A stretch of 64,000 bases of DNA from Rachycentron canadum (Eukaryota; Chordata; Actinopteri; Carangiformes; Rachycentridae), in assembly GCA_038496675.1 (NCBI GenBank), contig CM076648.1:12950429-13014428 (forward strand), in the 5' to 3' direction. Below the pieces are notes generated by a model. The model saw nothing but the letters and a program-made list of their open reading frames with translations, had not been told where the DNA came from and did no database searches. The position numbers were made by a program, and so were the translations under genes. Shown here in pieces: positions 1 through 13,596 of this stretch (the first letter of the stretch is position 1; each line of letters starts with the position of its first letter).

Positions 1-858
1 TATTTTACATGGATGTTTGACCTTTACTCTGCAGAATGATGTGTCCAGAGACTAGATGGCTGTTTTTACAGTCATCTGATGAAGCGCAAAAGTTTATCTG
101 TGCTCATTCTACATCTGAGTTTAATATGTGCACAAACAAACACAATTTTGTGACATCACAACTGGTTTGAATCATGGTTCAGTATTCAGTATTCGCAACA
201 AGTGGAAACATGAATCATCTAGTTGATACAGACTGATAATCAACTTTTGAAAAGCAAAATATTTGCATAATTACAGTTTCTGGACATTTCAAATTCTGAC
301 AAGAGGTAGGGGAGAATTTTTACAACATGTCTGTAGGGATCCTTACAATAACGCTTACACTCCCACAAATTACAATTGTATTTCACTTGATGCTGGTCAG
401 TAACCAGTTCATAGTATCCCTTCCTGTCTCAAGAACAACATACTATGTAGAGACAGATTCACAATGGGACACACCACTATCCCACTTCCCAGCACCAATC
501 CACATTAGCTATTCAGGTAAAGTCTTTATCAGCTTTTGGTCACATTAATGGTCACATACCATCTTGCACCCTGGCCTCTTGCTATGTATGACACAATTGC
601 TGTGTGCTGTGAGAGCTAATAAACATAGTCAATTATGAGATGCACTGCCTGTGTATGTTTAACGCCAAGAAAATGGCATTCCACAACATTAGGTATTATG
701 TTGTTGTGGAATATGTAATCAATCCTTCATTATACTGCAAATAAATCAGTATGTTATTGACTAAGTTAATGTTATAATACATATCTATCTATCTATCGAG
801 AGAGAAATTGGGTATTGTCAGACCTTATTTTAACAAGATTATAAATCATATGTATATT

Positions 859-1010
859 TACATTTACTCATTTGGCAGACACTTTTATCCAATGTGACAT
901 CAGTCATGTGAGGGACATCAGTACAGTTGCTGGAAGTATTAAGTACTACATCTATAAAATAAGTACAGGAGATCATCATGTATAGTAAGTACTAAATAAA
1001 ATACAAAATC
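859..1010. repeat. Interspersed teleost repeat fragment
   Basis: The sequence begins TTTACATTTACTCATTTGGC and continues AGACACTTTTATCC. I recognise this from memory as the start of a very common fish interspersed repeat (usual form GCAGACGCTTTTATCCAAAG). The copy is diverged, and its class (SINE or non-autonomous DNA element) was not determined. Confidence 0.5.
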
Positions 1011-4000
1011 TGCTAACTTCTAGTTAACAGGAAACACCACAAATTGTGACAGAAATGCCAAAAGGCTATGTCTTTGTTTTAACAGGAAACAAGAAATAAG
1101 GTCAAATATGATGCAGTGGATCTATTCAAAATGATTACGTGCTTCATTGGTGCCTGCTCTGAAAGATTTCTCAAGTGTGACATTACTGTCAATACAGTGC
1201 AACAAGGAAACAATGCAAACTATATAAAGCCTAAGAAAAAACAGATTTGAAAAGAGGGGATGGAATCATCTAACTATATTCACAAAATGTAAAGAAGCAT
1301 CAGAAAAGATGGCTTTCTCTCCTGAAGGTGAATTTCATGGTACTAAAGGAAGACAAAAGAAGAACAGGGCCAAGTCCATTAGGGAGTGCAGAGAAGAGTC
1401 AACCTAAATGAAGGGCTCGTAGTGGAAGGCATGGTAATAGGGAAAAGACATCTAGAGGCATTTGAGAAGATGCTTCCAGTAGTTTAAAGACTGGGTTGAC
1501 AATACAACATAAAATAAAAGGAACTAGGGAACGGGGTGGGGGCAGTGGAGTTATCTTGGGGGAGGGGGTAGACTAGGAGGAATTAGTCATAGTGCAGTGT
1601 TATGTGCTAATTTTTGATTAAGATGCCCTGGGCCTTTTCATGACTGGCACTAACATCAGTCCATCAATGTCGGTACTTCCAGTACCTGTTAAAAAGAGGT
1701 ACTATAAAGGCCACAGAGTGCAGCACATGCCAGTACAGTTAAAGATACAAAAAATACTAGACATACTGCAGGCATACCAGTACACCTTGTATTGTTTTCT
1801 CTTTTCGTTGTTTATTGACTCAGTTTCAATGGGTGGCCATACTAGTATTAGTCTATTAATCAAACAGAATTGCCATTTCATTTCACTTCATTATCCATTC
1901 TGACACTGTGAACATCTTAGCAGCTTTCTGTTTGTGAGGGAGAATTATTTTGCCCTGAAGTGATTCATGTCACTTTCAGTCAAAACAGAAGCTGTGGTTG
2001 GGTTGCTGGGAACAGATACCTAATGTCTTGTAAATTGAACCAATGTCAATTAAAAACACTGTGTTATTTTTGTGGGTATTTTTATGTGACTGTGTTAGTC
2101 AGTCTGGTACTGGAAGATGATGTTCCTATTCACTCCTACAAATTAGAGATGAAACACATCATAGATCTGCAACCAGGCTATCCCAGTATTACTGTTCATT
2201 GGTTGACAATTGTCACACAGTCTATATGGTCTCACTGTCCATCCCTATGCTTGAGGTGCTAGAATAGAGACTGTGGTTTGTAAAGGTGGAAATGACCAAT
2301 GTTCAGGTGCTACTCGCAGAAATGACCATCAGCCACCTCCAGGTTTTCAATCTCTGACATCAGTGTTTTTAGCCCTGGGGAGTAGTGATCAGTCTCAGGA
2401 GCCTTAGGGTGCCTGGAGGGTACCTAAGTTTGTATGTGATGGCTGCCAGCAACACATTGCTGATACAGTGATGGTGAAATTTGCCACATCTAAAAATGCT
2501 TTCAGTGTGCATATATTTCTTTCAGGTGCTCATCAGAAAAGATGCTTTGTTGTGTGAGCCAAAGGCCTTGTGTTGGTTTATGGTTAAGAGGATGGGGCAA
2601 ATATCAAATGGTGCAATGGTCCCCAGAAAGACTCTCTCACAAATGCTTGAGCTGGGAGAAGACTGTGCACATCACTGTATTCATGAGAAACCAAGGTATT
2701 CAAGAGATTAATTTTAAATAAGGTGTTTGCAAATGCTAAGAAAGTTTATACAAAACCAACAAATGCTAAAACAGGGTCAGTCTGGTTAAACTGTGGAGGT
2801 AGACATGGTGTAGGAACAATGAGCGGGAAGCGAGGAAACTTGTTACTTGTTTAGGTCAGTTGTGTCATGTAGTGTCAAGTGGCCACGCTCTTCCCTGCCA
2901 AATTAGTCAGGAAACAGTAGGCAAGGAGTGGGAGCGCCCCAGCTGAGTACAGCAGAACTTCATCTGGATGCTACTGGGAATATAGATAATGTTGGTTACA
3001 CAGATAAGGTCAGTGCAACTGACTTTTATCAGAAAAGGTCCAACAGCAGTTTAATAAACATCACTTAGATGTAGGAACATATGTTGAGGAGGATCAGTAA
3101 CAGAGTACTGTAGAGATCAGTAGAGAGTACAATAGAGAGTGTCTGTTTTAAATGACCTTCAGTTTGAATTGGCCACATTACCACATGTTTGTGTTTACAA
3201 TATCACACTCTATTGGTAACTATGGCCATGGTGTGGTTTCACAGCAGAGAGAAGTGATACAGCAAAAAGCCGATGGTGAAACACAATTTCATGCATGAGA
3301 GGAAGCATGTCCAACATGACAAACCATTTACTGCAGCAAGGTAAAGAAATGCCCTGTTTAATGCCAAAGCATAAAAGTAAGAAACAACTGTAAAATATTC
3401 ACCTTGTGCATGGCAAAATGATGATTTTCTTCTCTTTTACAATTTGACTGAAAAAAATCCAAAATATCTGAGCAGAGTAAATCTTCTGAAAATAAATTTG
3501 TTTTTTGGTTTCAGCTCATTTTCATAGTGTCATTGTATGACAAGATGGGAAACCATTTGATAAAAGTAAGAGTCAATCAGAAAAAAATAATGTTAATTAA
3601 TAAATTGAAATTACAGTCAATAAATCTAAATGATGCCTAACACATAGCAGTGATAAATAGCAATTAGACTAAATAATAAATGTTTTGTTATATAATTATC
3701 CTGAACATATTTAAAAGAAACACCACCAAGATAATTCAGTTGGACCTCACACATCAATTGAAGATGTGTTGCAGGAATGAGTCATCTCAATCCAGCTGTA
3801 TCTGATTAGCATACCCACTCACACACTAGGAACAAATGTAAATATTGCAATAAAATCTGATGTAATAGTATCAATTCGGCATGCAGGAAAGGTTCCAGTT
3901 TATTTTTACCAATATTGGATGCATGTGAGCATAGAGTTACACAATTTCAATAATTGTTATCAAATCTATGTGAAAATATAACTCTCAGTAATTGATATTA

Positions 4001-4095
4001 TAGCAGCACACTCCTCTCCAGTGTTATTTGATGTTGACACACATACACAAAAAATAGTATTATAGCAGATTCAAACATTAATTTGAGAAAAAAGG

Positions 4096-4207
<112 letters not shown>

Positions 4208-7200
4208 CTGTAAGGTGCAAGATACAGCTTTGTAAGCAATGTGGCAAAACTGAATGGTGAGCAAATACAGTTCAGAGGTTGGGAATGAGGGTTACTTAAG
4301 CTAAAATATAGATATTTGCATAGCTGGATGCTCAAGAAAGCTTGCTTTGTTTTGTTTAAGTTGTTCTTCAAGTGAACCTGAAGCTGAAGAATGCATAAGA
4401 TGAAAGGGCTAAAACAAGTATACAGGACAGCATGGTGAAGCACCCACAAAGGGGTTGTCTGCTCAGCAAGGCTGAACAATTTGGCGCTCTGTAGACTGAG
4501 GCACCCCATTTGGCTAATGAAGTCCCAGACTGTCTTCACACCACACCCCCACCCACCGCACCACTATGAAATGTTCTACTCATGAAAGTAATGAGGCAGG
4601 GAGGGAGAAAGACTCTTCTGGCCACTGATAACCTCAGACTAAACTTGCAACCTTACGAGACAAGGGCCTAATATCTGGCCGTCAATCAGCCCCAGCATCC
4701 CTGGCTGGAGTGTTTAATTACAAGGATCAATTATTTACCAGCCTCCTCTTTCACTACTCAGTGCTCCCAAAAAAGGAGTGAAAGAAAAAAAAGAAAAAAC
4801 ATTGGCAAGACCTAGAAGAAGTTGAGGTGGAAAATTTAGTACAGCAAAAACTGCAAGTTGCTTGTTCCAGATAATACAGATGTTTATGCTGTGCACTGTG
4901 TACAACTTTATTGTCAGCTTAACATGAAAAAAACTCTTTGTTCTTTCACTGATTTTAAAGCATATCTAACTTTCTACTATTACAGTCACATTTAGTGCTT
5001 ACTTACAGTTTAGAGAAACTGAAAATAGTAAATAAAAGATTACACTAAATTCCTGGAGTATCATCAACATCTTCAGGACTGTGGTTCCCTGTACTTCATA
5101 TTTAATCCTGAAGTCTTGACTTCAGCTGCATGTCCCAAGCAACAAGGCTTTTAACTAATTTGAAGAGACAAGCTCATGTTACCCCTTTACTTGTATTCAC
5201 AACAGCGCTTCACCTGGCTGATATAGGAATATATGTCGGGAAAAAGTACACAAAGTCACCAAAAAAAGACCTTTATCTGAAATAGGGTACATTTCAAATA
5301 CTGCAGTTCATGTGCAGACAAAGACAAGATAGTATGTGCCACATTATTACTATTCCAAATAGCTCCCTGCCTGTTTTACAATATAGGTTTAATTGATTTC
5401 ATGTTAATTTCCTAAACTGCTGCATAAAAGTACATAACACTCTCTGTGCTGTAGACTGTCAACTGTAAGACATTTACTCTCATTTGACAAGACATACTAA
5501 CCCTACCTACCACTTCCTCACAAGCTGATACACTCAGTGCCTGGTTTAAAAAAAAGTCTGTACTTACATTGGCATTCATTGACAGTGATGCATCTTTGAC
5601 AACCCTCACAAACAATTTATCCCACTAAACACCTGTGTTGTCCACACACAAAATTACATTTAAAGTAAAAATAAGAGATAAAAACACATGGTAACTGTTT
5701 AAGTACTTCATGTGAGACTACTGCACACTACCTCTCCTACCCTATGTTCTCACTTGCAAATAAAAATGCAAAAACAAAAAAAACCAAAAACAAACACGTT
5801 GTGAAGTAGCAGCTGGTGGAGTGTTTTGTGGTCATCTATCCATAGAGCAGAGTGGCTCTTCATGTGTCCAAATTACAGCCAGCCAAATAACCCAAATAAC
5901 TGGGGAAGTGAAAAATGCAGCACTCAACTTAGTGGCAGTTCAGGGCCTTAACAAGATGCAACACCTGTGATTTGTGGTTTCTCTGTTTTGCTGTATTTTT
6001 GTGCTAGACTTCCATTGTCATCGCAAGTCTAGCCGGGTTCATGCTATTTATGGTGTGCAAGTTCCACATTGGTGACCATCTGCTTTCTACATGAGCTGGC
6101 ATTAATGCCTTTGTTACTTTCATGACGACCACAGACTTAAAATTATAGTGCTTTGGTAGCCCTGAGAACAATTCACACTTTTATGCCTGCTTCGTTGTGC
6201 TACTGTTGTTGCCTTTGGATTTGCTGGATAAAGACTTAAGCGAAAAAGCATTTAAGAGGTCATGTTATATGTGTGAACACAAAAACCGAAACCACAGACA
6301 GAAGCCAACGCAGACTAAAAGGATGAAATGTAAAATTTCTAAGACAGGCCCAGTGCCACAGGTGTTTCTGAACCTTGATATATAATGTATGTAAAAACAT
6401 ATATTCAGGTCTATACTTACTTAATTGTAAAAAAATATATAAATCTTCATCTGCATTACTAAAAGAATTATGCATTGACTGAGATAGGAAAAAAAAAAGA
6501 TCAGTAACCCCTCAAATGTGTAACTGTCTAACCAATACTTGTTATTTGTCTAAACCAATTCAAACAATTGTTGAGTGTTGAAAGACTCTAATATTGATCC
6601 AAAAAAGTAGGTCTCACACTTATGGTCTTATTAATTCCACAAGGGGGAGTGTGATGAGACTGAAATATAAGAGTAAACAGCTCGTTTCTCCTACAGTAGC
6701 ACAGGGTTTCTCCGCTGGACTCAGCTGATGGCTCATTAATCTGTTATAGAGGAGGTCCCCTACGCAAGCAGTCTGCGCCTGTGGAGGACTCCTCGTGCTT
6801 TGCCTTTTCAGCACAGTTGTTTCATTAAAATAAACTACTAAAAAAAAAAAAAAAAGCAGAAAAGTTTAAAAACCCCATTTATTGTGTATTTTCAGTTAGT
6901 GTATTTGGAGTATAGCGCAGAACACCACCAGACTGTGCAGCTCTATACAGCTTTCAGCTCATTGTCTTGGTTTGGTAGTTGAGTCCCTCCAGCTCTCACT
7001 GACCTCCTTAGATAAGACTGAGTCACTCCTACTGGTGCAAATGTCTATCTTGAATTGAAATAATACTATATAATAATTTTAAGAATTGAACAATATTAAA
7101 AAAGAAAAATATGAATTACCAAAAATTGGGTTTTAGTTTTCTAGTTTAATGTTAACCTTGTACTACTACTACTCACCAAGGTTAATTGTGATGGATGTTT

Positions 7201-10200
7201 ACCATGGACAATTTTGGTATTAATTCGCCTCATTTTTCTTACCCAACAAAATTCCGCTAACCTGTATTAACCTATATTTACCTGCGTTAATTTTGTCAAA
7301 GAAGACTACGATGAAACTATGATAATTGATAATGATTTTCAATGACAAACAAAAATTACTAGAAAATAATGTGACAGACAGATGAATGGACAAATTAAGA
7401 AATTGCTGTTTTAAAGCAAACCTTCATTCAACAATCTGCATGCATCTACACAATCATATGCTGTAACCTTAGTTCTTGGTTAGAAAAACGGTTTCCTCCA
7501 ATGCCCAAAAATAAGAAGCATCTTGCATTCAGCACCTGATGCTACCAATTGAGAGTTAAACACTGACAAGAGAGAAAAAAAAAACTACTAAATATGCAAG
7601 TCAGTACACCATTTACAAAAAGGTAAGATGACTTAACATTACCGTGAGCTGTGGAGATGAATAGAATATTAACTTAATTTTCAGTCAGCTAACTTTGATG
7701 TTGCTATCAGCAGGGATACGTTAAATTGAGGATTAGTGTTAATGTCAATGTTTAAACATCTAAATCAGCTTTTTAGATGTTCACTAAAGAAATATCACTA
7801 TCTATTCTCAAGCTAAACCTACACTATGAACAGTATTTTAGTGAATAGTTGAGTCAATCAGCTTCTGAATGATTCGCTGCTCTGCAGTGGAGAGCATGGG
7901 CAGCTATTGTAATGCTACGTGAGCAGAAATTACTGAGAGAGAGCGGTTCTGTTCAAACAACCAGAGCCTGGAAAAGACAACTGGATTTACTAAGGGGAGT
8001 GAGTGTGTTGCATTACTGCAGAGCAGAGTGGCATGGACCCAGTGAACAAATAAACAGAACCTTTTCAACTAACTTTGTGACAAAACATGGTAAGTATACA
8101 CAACAAAGATGGCAACAGGTGACCTGACATAAAATGTATCTGTTGCACACAAAAACTGGGGATCATGAAAATAGTAGTTGTGCAGCTATCTTTTTTTGAG
8201 ACAGCAGACACAAGGGCAGTCAAGTAAAGCCTGTACAATTACTAATTTCTTAACAACTCTTCTTGACACCATTTCACCTACACCAGAAACAATGAATGTC
8301 CTAATGACAAATTACGACTCATTTTGACTGTACCATCCCAAAAACTTTCAGAACCATCATTCCCAACTTTACATGTTAAGTTGGGTTCCAGTATGCCTCA
8401 TACAAAAACACAACAAACCAAGGCTGCTTTCAGTGAAGAAATATGGCAAACTATGAAACCAGATCCAGCACGATGGCCATTTGTAAAACTGTGAAAATAT
8501 TGTGTAGGCTACCAGTGCAAATTAGCTACCTGCATACACATTCACAGCCAGATGTCCTGTGTGGGAGGCAGCAGGGCATTGAAAGGCTCCATTTACACAC
8601 TTTGGTTTAACTGCAGTATTTGCTCTAACAACCATCATTGCTTAAGTACTCCATTCATACATATTCTGCTTCAGCTGACAAGAGCAATTACATATTGGTG
8701 ATTATTTTACAATAGCCATTCATATCATTAATCTCACTGCCCTCAGTGATTTTGGTGGCCCTTTGCCTGATATTAAAGGTAGGTTTCCTGACAACAACTG
8801 ACTTGTTAATGGCACCATTACTTAACCACCACAAATTTGATTGCTTAAATGCCTATTGCCTGACAGATCATGTTGCTGTCCCTACAAAGCTATAAATTTC
8901 CTATATAAATGTGTTATAAGACAATGTGTGAGCCCCCTAACAAGTTCATAATGTTGCTGTGGTTATAATATAACCAGTGAAACCATTACATATGTGTCAT
9001 CACACAAATAAATAAACAGACATCTGCAGTAAATCAACATTTAAAACATGACTTCTGAGTGTAACCGTGTAACATTTCCACAGAACGTCACACTAAGTGA
9101 GGTCTACAGCTTGTACTGTACAAAAAAACAAAATCCATCAAACTGTTTTTAATAGCATCTGATTGGCAAGCTGTCTTGGGACAGTTGGCAAATGGGCGGG
9201 CAGCGGAGGAGTTTAGAGGTGCTAAAGTTCAGGCAGGAGCGACGCAGCACCCTGTGTCCTGCCAACAGCCTTACAGTGGCGCAATTCCTGACTAAGTTGT
9301 TGACCCATGGTCCCCACCTGCCTTGACCATGCATTATATAGGGGGGGGCATCACTTCCCCTCCTTTGCTGCCTGCCACACCAGAAGGCTTTTGACTCATG
9401 CCCATCTGTCCTGGTAGTACATACATTAAGTGAAAGCCAAGGATACTGGCACTCTGTCCAATTCATGCGTGTCTTTATAACTAGTTGTGATATATTGTGT
9501 GAACAGAATCTTTACCTTAGCAACAAACATCTCAATAAAGAGAATAAGTATCAGTGAAACAGATTTCTTCAGATGGCAGTAGAATACTATTAAGGTGTTA
9601 AAATGCACAATTAAAGAAAATTTGTTTTCACAATTGTATTTTTTTTTCTATTCAAAGCAATTCATATACTTTTTTTTAAAACTGGGAAAAGGCTCTGCAA
9701 TTAATATTATCTTAGTGAAGCTCTGGATAAGAATTTTTGTTGATCTTATCAGGTAGGTGCTGTACTTTTTGGGATTGTAGTTAGCGGTGGTGCTGTAACG
9801 AAATGTATGACACTGATAGGGTTTCAAACATAGTGAAACATTAGAGGGATAAAATATAAGAAACACATCTCAGTATGAGTTTGCATGCCTGTTTCATTAC
9901 CATAGCAACCATGGCAGACTGGATAACAATGCCTGAATATACAAATATGACCTAATCACCAGTAAATATCAGTGTGGACAGTCCCAGAGATTCATTTCAG
10001 TCACACAATAGATTTGCCTATCTGAACATATTCTAGGAACTTGATGTGGAAATATATCAGGAGTGAATATATTCTATTGTCAGTAATGGTAATAAAAAGG
10101 AGGTTAAATTACACAATTGCTTTTGTTTGAATACTTTTACATGGCCCTCATTTGGTCTGAATTAATCTTTGCCATATTTAAAATAGCATTCAAACAAACA

Positions 10201-10261
10201 GACATCATTTTTTTAAAAGGACATCAAATAACTAGTTGAAATATGAAAGATGCTCACATAC

Positions 10262-10513
10262 CTGACCAGGTTGGATGTCCAAGTAATGAAGCACTTCTTT
10301 GAGCATGACAGGTGTGTGAGGAGGCTTTTCAGTTGAAACAGATGACAGTTCTTCAGATCTATTCCAGTGACCAGGACCAGAGGATGCATCAATTGTGGAT
10401 GTGTGCAGGCTTAACTTCCATGACCTCCATGCTCTCCACACAGCCAGACTGGTTTTCCGTAACATGGGGTTGGAGCGCAGAGACATGTGGAAAATCATGA
10501 TCCTTGTAATGAT
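10262..10513 (-). CDS. mettl15: mettl15 first coding exon (mitochondrial 12S rRNA m4C methyltransferase), partial
   Basis: This exon encodes the N-terminus of METTL15, the RsmH-family, SAM-dependent enzyme that makes N4-methylcytidine in mitochondrial 12S rRNA and supports mitoribosome assembly. The frame from ATG at 10498 gives 79 residues and ends in phase 0 at a CAG|GTATGT donor (10262/10261). Residues 59-79 read PPHTPVMLKEVLHYLDIQPGQ in two parts (PPHTPVMLKEV, LHYLDIQPGQ). They match the start of the RsmH fold (human HIPVMVDEVVHCLSPQKGQ, recalled). Residues 1-35 are rich in Arg, Ser and Leu with no acidic residue, as expected of a mitochondrial presequence. A second Met at residue 5 (10486) is an alternative start. 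The upstream acceptor ACACAG|ATC puts the exon edge at 10513. The catalytic exons are not in the window. It is transcribed away from kif18a, the order also seen in human. Confidence 0.85.
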
Positions 10514-12121
10514 CTGTGTATAAAGTAAGAGAAAAGCTGTTCAGTATTTCAGCCAATTAAGAAGAGCAGGGTTTGTAATACAGTTGAATATTTGTGAGCG
10601 TTTTGGAAGCAGCAGTGAGATGGTGATGAACTGCAAGCGGCTGATTACAAGTTTAAGTGTTTTGTAGTTACTATGCTTTTATCCCGAATAATTACCAACT
10701 ATGTATACCAAATGGTTACGTACATTAAGTCTATGTGACAACTATGATACAAATAACATTTAACTGGTCCTAGCTTCTTATGCCCAGGCAAAACAAGACA
10801 ATGTCAACGTTTCAAGACAGTTGAAAATTCACTTCAAACAGTGTCTCTGTGTGGTTCATGTACTGCATCGCCACCACACCCATATAAAGAGTATGTACAT
10901 CCCTGGCTGATTGGGTCAACATTTTGGCATTTTACATGAACAATACTGCCCGCACCAGGCACCAAAGTGAGCTACATGGTTAAAAAGGTATTCAGGTGTT
11001 TCCTGGCAACAAGATGTATTGAAAATTAAGAGCTCAGTTAGTGATGTATGATTCTGATAAAACAGAAATATTTTCAGGCTCAAGGCATTCAACATGTTTG
11101 TACATTGCATTGGTGAATGCAATGGAAATGTTCAATGGCAACATATAATTACAATTACTTCAGTATATTTAGATGTGGAAATACAAATACTGAGTCACAT
11201 TGCATGATTGCAGTCAGATTATGGGCCATATCTACAGTACTGGAATTAAATAAATGTATGACAATTTAATAACCTTTTCTGATTATTTGCATCCATGTTG
11301 TTCACTTCAATTCTCAAGATTATAACAATTTAAAAGTAAAGTTGTCTCTCAACATGTCTTTTCAACAGCCTGTCAACAGCCTGCCAACAGCCCTCCATTG
11401 TGTCCTCCCCATTGTAATACATTCAATTAAAGTTGCGGAACCATCGCAGGAATAACTGAGACAGTTGAATTTCATTTAAGAAGGAGTGATTTTTTTCCCC
11501 CCCAAGGCCCGTTATACTTTCTGTGCCCTCTCTCTTAATATTTAAATGGATACTTAGCTGCTAGCCAGAAAGCTAGGAGCAATTAGAAGTTCACAATGGC
11601 ATAGCATTACAGCCCTGGACTGGCGGTAGCTGTTAAAAGATCACTTCATTTAACCCAACACCTATCAGGGTGTAATGTTATGACGCTAGTCTGAAGCAAG
11701 AGCATTGTTTTGATGTGAAGCAGATTAGCTAGCCTAGCCTACATGGCTAAGACTAGCAGAGCTAGCAAGGAGCAGGCGTGCAGGAGTGTTTGTGGATTAC
11801 AGACGTGGAGTTACACGTGTGCACGATAATCCTAATACGTGTTAAAGATGTGTTTGTCTCAGTTTGGCTTTTAACGATAAATTTGTTACCCTTTATCCCC
11901 AAAAGTGTATCCTAGCTGTTACGGCATGTAGATGAGCAGTTAGTTAATGGGCTTTTTTTTTTTTTTTTAAACAACTGACATGCTGCATGGCCCCACACAG
12001 TTAGCTTGACAAAATATCAACGAACACACACAGGGACGCAACGGGACATTAGTTTACATTTAAAACATATTTCTCCCGGGTGCACCGTACCTACACCCCT
12101 GGGAAGTTAACTGTGTCTTAC
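10514..12121 (-). other. mettl15: mettl15 intron 1
   Basis: This is the intron between the 5' exon donor (GTAAGA read leftward from 12121) and the acceptor at 10514-10516. The content is AT-rich and unremarkable, with a poly-T run near 11950-11968. No coding or RNA gene was seen. Confidence 0.6.
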
Positions 12122-12275
12122 CGTAGTGGACCGCGGAGTAGCTCCACCTTCGGCAGCGGCTCCATGCCTGCTGCGTCACGCCGGTCCGCCCTCTAACCGG
12201 CGGCTAACATCCAATCTGCGGCGGCGGAGGAAGAGGGCTTGTTTTTGAAATTATTGGCGCTTGTCGTGCTGCAAT
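12120..12275. promoter_or_regulatory. Divergent mettl15/kif18a promoter
   Basis: Two genes start within about 150 bases of each other in the only clearly CpG-rich patch of this part of the window. Visible elements are a CCAAT box at 12211-12215, an inverted one (ATTGG) at 12253-12257, an E2F-like TTGGCGC at 12254-12260 and TTTGAA (CHR core) at 12244-12249. GCGTCA lies at 12173-12178. CCAAT pairs plus CHR and E2F-type sites are typical of G2/M genes controlled by NF-Y and DREAM/MuvB, which fits kif18a. No TATA box is apparent. The functional assignment is inference. Confidence 0.7.
12122..12190 (-). other. mettl15: mettl15 5' non-coding exon 1 (start uncertain)
   Basis: On the minus strand a GC-rich segment ends in a good donor, CTACG|GTAAGA, at 12122/12121. 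It contains an ATG at 12165-12163. That frame runs through the junction for 20 codons and stops at TGA 10497-10495, out of frame with the mettl15 start, so it behaves as an upstream ORF and not as a longer N-terminus. The transcription start is inferred from the GC-rich shared promoter and is not precisely placed. Confidence 0.55.
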
Positions 12276-12388
12276 GACCATCTTGAGAGCTTTGCTAGCG
12301 ACATTTTCCTAAACACCAACTGACACGTTTCCCGTCCGAAATCGTTACCGCGGTAATGAAACGAAAGACGACGTTTACTGACTAAACG
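12270..12388 (+). other. kif18a: kif18a 5' non-coding exon 1 (start uncertain)
   Basis: The exon ends at AAACG|GTAAGA (12388/12389) and would splice to the acceptor at 13626. It contains two short upstream ORFs if transcription starts by about 12270: 12274-12312 (12 codons) and 12356-12385 (9 codons). The transcription start is inferred from promoter motifs only. Confidence 0.6.
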
Positions 12389-13164
12389 GTAAGAAGTAAA
12401 AAAAAAAAAAAATCACCAAACCGTGTAACCGACACGGTGACGTTAATTTGCCGTTGAGATGTGTGAGAGCTAGCTAACAGGCGTTAGCTAGCCCTGCCTA
12501 GTTGACCCCGTTTACTAGCTTTAAGGTTGTATAAAAAAAAAAAAAAATTCTACTCTATTTTTCTATTTGTATCACGTATATGTTTTCTCTAGGTCTCCAC
12601 TGAAGCCCTATAATGTTTACAGACAGAGACATTTAAACCTCAGACACCATTTTAATCACGATGCTAAATTTCCTTTCTTTTGTATTATACTAATTTCCCT
12701 AAACCATAGCCTGATGTAGCTCTTATGTCTCAAAACAAGTTGGTTTTAACAGGATTTATAATAAAGTTGTAAAAGCTACAACATCGACGAGCTGCACAGC
12801 ATGTGTTTGTTATTGGTTTCATATTCAGTCGTTTCGGTTTTTAAAAGCGTCACATTGCAGCATGTGCTTGAATATATATTTACCTGATGCTCATATGGTA
12901 AATGGCACTTGACCAACAGTAAAACAATATCTCGCATCTTGGGAGTTACTACTCAAACTGTCAGGCAAGATGGATAATGGCATTATTAAGACTCCTATAC
13001 CGGTAGATTGCAATGGGATATAAACTGCCTCACTGCTTCTTTAAGATTAGTCCCTTAGTTTAATTGTAACGAGTAGAACTGAAGCATGGAAATTATTGTT
13101 ATCTCTGCAGTAACAGGGAAGAACATATAAACATTGTACATCCAAAATGTAATTCTGATTTTCG

Positions 13165-13330
13165 GTGTGTTTACACTAAGTTGTCAGTTTATTAGGTACA
13201 CCTAGCTAAAACAAATGTTTTAACTCTTAAATCTATATTTATTTCTAGTTATATTTCTATTTTGTTTGAATTTGAGTGCCTGTAACAAACCAAATTTCCA
13301 CTGGGATTAATAAAGTATACTGATTGTGAT
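13165..13330. repeat. Interspersed repeat fragments in kif18a intron 1
   Basis: The phrase AGTTGTCAGTTTATTAGGTA, followed by CACCTAGCTAAAAC, is one I recall as a recurring teleost repeat. The end of the segment (TTTCCACTGGGATTAATAAA) resembles the 3' tail of fish non-LTR elements. Family assignment is from memory. Confidence 0.5.
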
Positions 13331-13569
13331 TTTGTACGACATAAGACTTTTTTCAAATACTTTAGTTATAATATGCAAAACCTATTCATATCAAAGGCAA
13401 AAATATTTATTGGCATTAGATATTAGAAAGACAATGCAATATAAAGTATTCATTTGCATCTCCCAGCCCTCTTAAAGGACATTCATGGTTTATGTGTATT
13501 TTTTTCCCTTGGTTTCCCATGTGATTTAATCAGGATGTATGGTGGTGATACATTAGTGTTTTCTATATG

Positions 13570-13596
13570 TTTCCCACATTAGTATAATGTGGGAAA
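13570..13596. repeat. 12-bp perfect inverted repeat, 3-nt loop
   Basis: TTTCCCACATTA at 13570-13581 pairs perfectly with TAATGTGGGAAA at 13585-13596 across the loop GTA. It lies 30 bases upstream of the kif18a exon 2 acceptor. Confidence 0.9.

Noticed and set aside
9149..9466. 105-codon minus-strand frame considered as a mettl15 exon
   Set aside because: It lacks the methyltransferase motifs and consistent splice sites.
12122..12165. ATG in mettl15 exon 1 as the true N-terminus
   Set aside because: The frame hits TGA at 10497-10495 after splicing and is out of frame with the conserved methyltransferase segment.
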